A stretch of 64,000 bases of DNA from the NCBI GenBank assembly GCA_015472025.1, contig BNHL01000001.1:4576001-4640000 (forward strand). The letters run 5' to 3'. The stretch comes from Cytophagales bacterium WSM2-2. GTDB taxonomy: Bacteria > Bacteroidota > Bacteroidia > Cytophagales > Cyclobacteriaceae. The first letter of the stretch is position 1; each line of letters starts with the position of its first letter. The translations under genes and the position numbers were made by a program. The notes under the pieces were generated by a model. The model saw only the letters and a list, made by a program, of their open reading frames with translations. It was not told where the DNA came from and searched no databases. Of this stretch, positions 63,039 to 64,000 are shown in pieces.

Positions 63039-63964
63039 GTCGATTCAATTGCGGTTAAAGTTTCGCTTCTATAAATATGATAAGCGTAACGGATATTTTT
63101 CGGATCTTTGGAAAGCATGGCTTTCAAAATGGCTGTGCCTTCTTTATAATTCCTCGCGTTGTAAATCTGGTGCAATGCAATAAAAAATTCCCGAGTGCTC
63201 CGGAATTTTTCGACGAAGTCTCTATGGGAAAATTCTGGGATGGTAATTGGTAAATTCTTAACAGCTTCAAGGTCTTTGCTCTTGAAAGCTAGTAGTAGAT
63301 TTACTTCAAAAAGGAAGAGTTGTGTACCTGCATCACTTTTCCCTACGCGGTCAAAATGATCACGAATCCTATCAAATAACGGTCTTGCTAGCTTCCAATG
63401 ATTCTCAGAATTTACTGCCTCAAGTAATGCATGTTGCAGTTCCGTAACGGTAGATGCATCTCTGATAAAGTCTTCGACTTTGATTTGATTAATTTTTTTC
63501 GAGATTAATTCTCGGAGACGTTGAGCATCAAGAGCATTAGTTGCCATAAGCATTCTGTGCAAGTCCGAATCTCTTGCAAAGAATTCACTAAAAAATTCTT
63601 CTTGCAGATGCAAAGGAAAGGAATTCACACAACGGTAAAGTAAGGCAGTCATGGTTTGGTAATAGATCTCAGGGCCAAATACACTTACGCTTTCCTCAAA
63701 GATGTCAACTCGCTTGTGAGGCAAATCATCTATCGCATAAGTTATGGCGAGCTTACTGATCCACGTTATAAGCAAGTTCCTGGTACGCGCTACTGGCAGC
63801 CGATCAATCTCATATAGGTCTTGGTTTTGATTCAGCGAGATTAGAGCAAGCATTGCAGTTTTCAAAAACAATTTAGCTTTCTCCAGTTGCTCTTTATTTG
63901 CGGAGTTATATTTAGAAGTCGTCGTGTCAAATTGCAATGACGCGAGAAAAGCTTCAGACAGCAT
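63035..63964 (-). CDS. Unrecognised helical protein, upstream partner of the 342-aa gene
   Basis: 309 residues, nearly all helical with a TPR-like periodicity (for example VDIFEESVSVFGPEIYYQTM and ELQHALLEAVNSENHWKLA). No catalytic motif, signal peptide or membrane segment. The start ATG lies 36 bases from the window edge, so the operon may continue beyond. Its stop overlaps the next start by ATGA. By coupling it should form a complex with the 342-residue protein, perhaps as a sensor or scaffold; function is not known. Confidence 0.65.
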   Translation of the reverse strand: MLSEAFLASLQFDTTTSKYNSANKEQLEKAKLFLKTAMLALISLNQNQDLYEIDRLPVARTRNLLITWISKLAITYAIDDLPHKRVDIFEESVSVFGPEIYYQTMTALLYRCVNSFPLHLQEEFFSEFFARDSDLHRMLMATNALDAQRLRELISKKINQIKVEDFIRDASTVTELQHALLEAVNSENHWKLARPLFDRIRDHFDRVGKSDAGTQLFLFEVNLLLAFKSKDLEAVKNLPITIPEFSHRDFVEKFRSTREFFIALHQIYNARNYKEGTAILKAMLSKDPKNIRYAYHIYRSETLTAIEST

Positions 63965-64000
63965 TGTGAGAATTATCTTGTCTTCAAAGCATAAATAAAG

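Overview
The window looks like a chromosomal segment of a Bacteroidota bacterium, probably Cytophagales. The signs are a SusC/SusD pair, a T9SS C-terminal sorting domain, many lipoproteins, TAnnTTTG-like -7 boxes, almost no Shine-Dalgarno sequences and about 45% GC. The genus cannot be fixed from the sequence alone. No tRNA, rRNA, CRISPR array or intact transposase was seen.

Layout. (1) 1-4.7 kb: the 3' part of a large RHS/YD-repeat protein with a C-terminal HExxH metallopeptidase-like domain, translationally coupled to a small lipoprotein (candidate immunity protein), followed by small AT-rich lipoproteins. (2) 4.7-11 kb: a His-rich small protein with a TonB-dependent receptor, a MacB/FtsX-type permease and a YD-type lipoprotein. 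(3) 11.1-15.5 kb: an OmpR-type two-component system next to a metallophosphoesterase - YceI - dihaem cytochrome c operon. Both units carry the same CGTGAT-N5-CGTGAT direct repeat just upstream, so they probably form one regulon. (4) 15.8-20.3 kb: a TIGR03118-type lipoprotein, a T9SS cargo protein and a GT4 glycosyltransferase.

(5) 20.8-43.3 kb: a polysaccharide utilization locus for a glucuronate-containing glycan. Two LacI regulators, an ECF sigma factor and a truncated anti-sigma-like protein precede a co-directional run of about 19 kb: SusC, SusD, two surface lipoproteins, a heparinase II/III-type lyase, GH88, DUF4861, an alginate-lyase-superfamily lyase, mannonate dehydratase UxuA, two GH2 enzymes and a UxuB-like SDR. 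The logic is: lyases cut a uronan by elimination, GH88 removes the unsaturated uronate, GH2 enzymes trim neutral or uronic residues, and UxuA with the SDR carries fructuronate/mannonate to KDG. A GMC oxidoreductase with its Tat-exported gamma subunit follows at 43.7-46.1 kb. Matching non-coding repeats lie on both sides of this block (20.43-20.65 and 46.21-46.29 kb).

(6) 46.4-64 kb: an accessory island that looks like a defence island. Its most notable part is a tight three-gene operon: a 132-aa beta-grasp-like protein ending exactly in Gly-Gly, an 855-aa DUF4132 protein, and a MoeB/ThiF-type E1 enzyme. It reads as a ubiquitin-like modification system with no molybdopterin or thiamin genes nearby. 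After it come a DUF4238/SEC-C protein, a YwqK-type lipoprotein divergent from an XRE regulator across an 18-bp perfect palindrome, an AAA ATPase - 142-aa protein - PD-(D/E)XK nuclease operon, a second PD-(D/E)XK protein, a DUF4365 nuclease-like protein with a Cys cluster, and a pair of unrecognised helical proteins, one with a degenerate nuclease motif.
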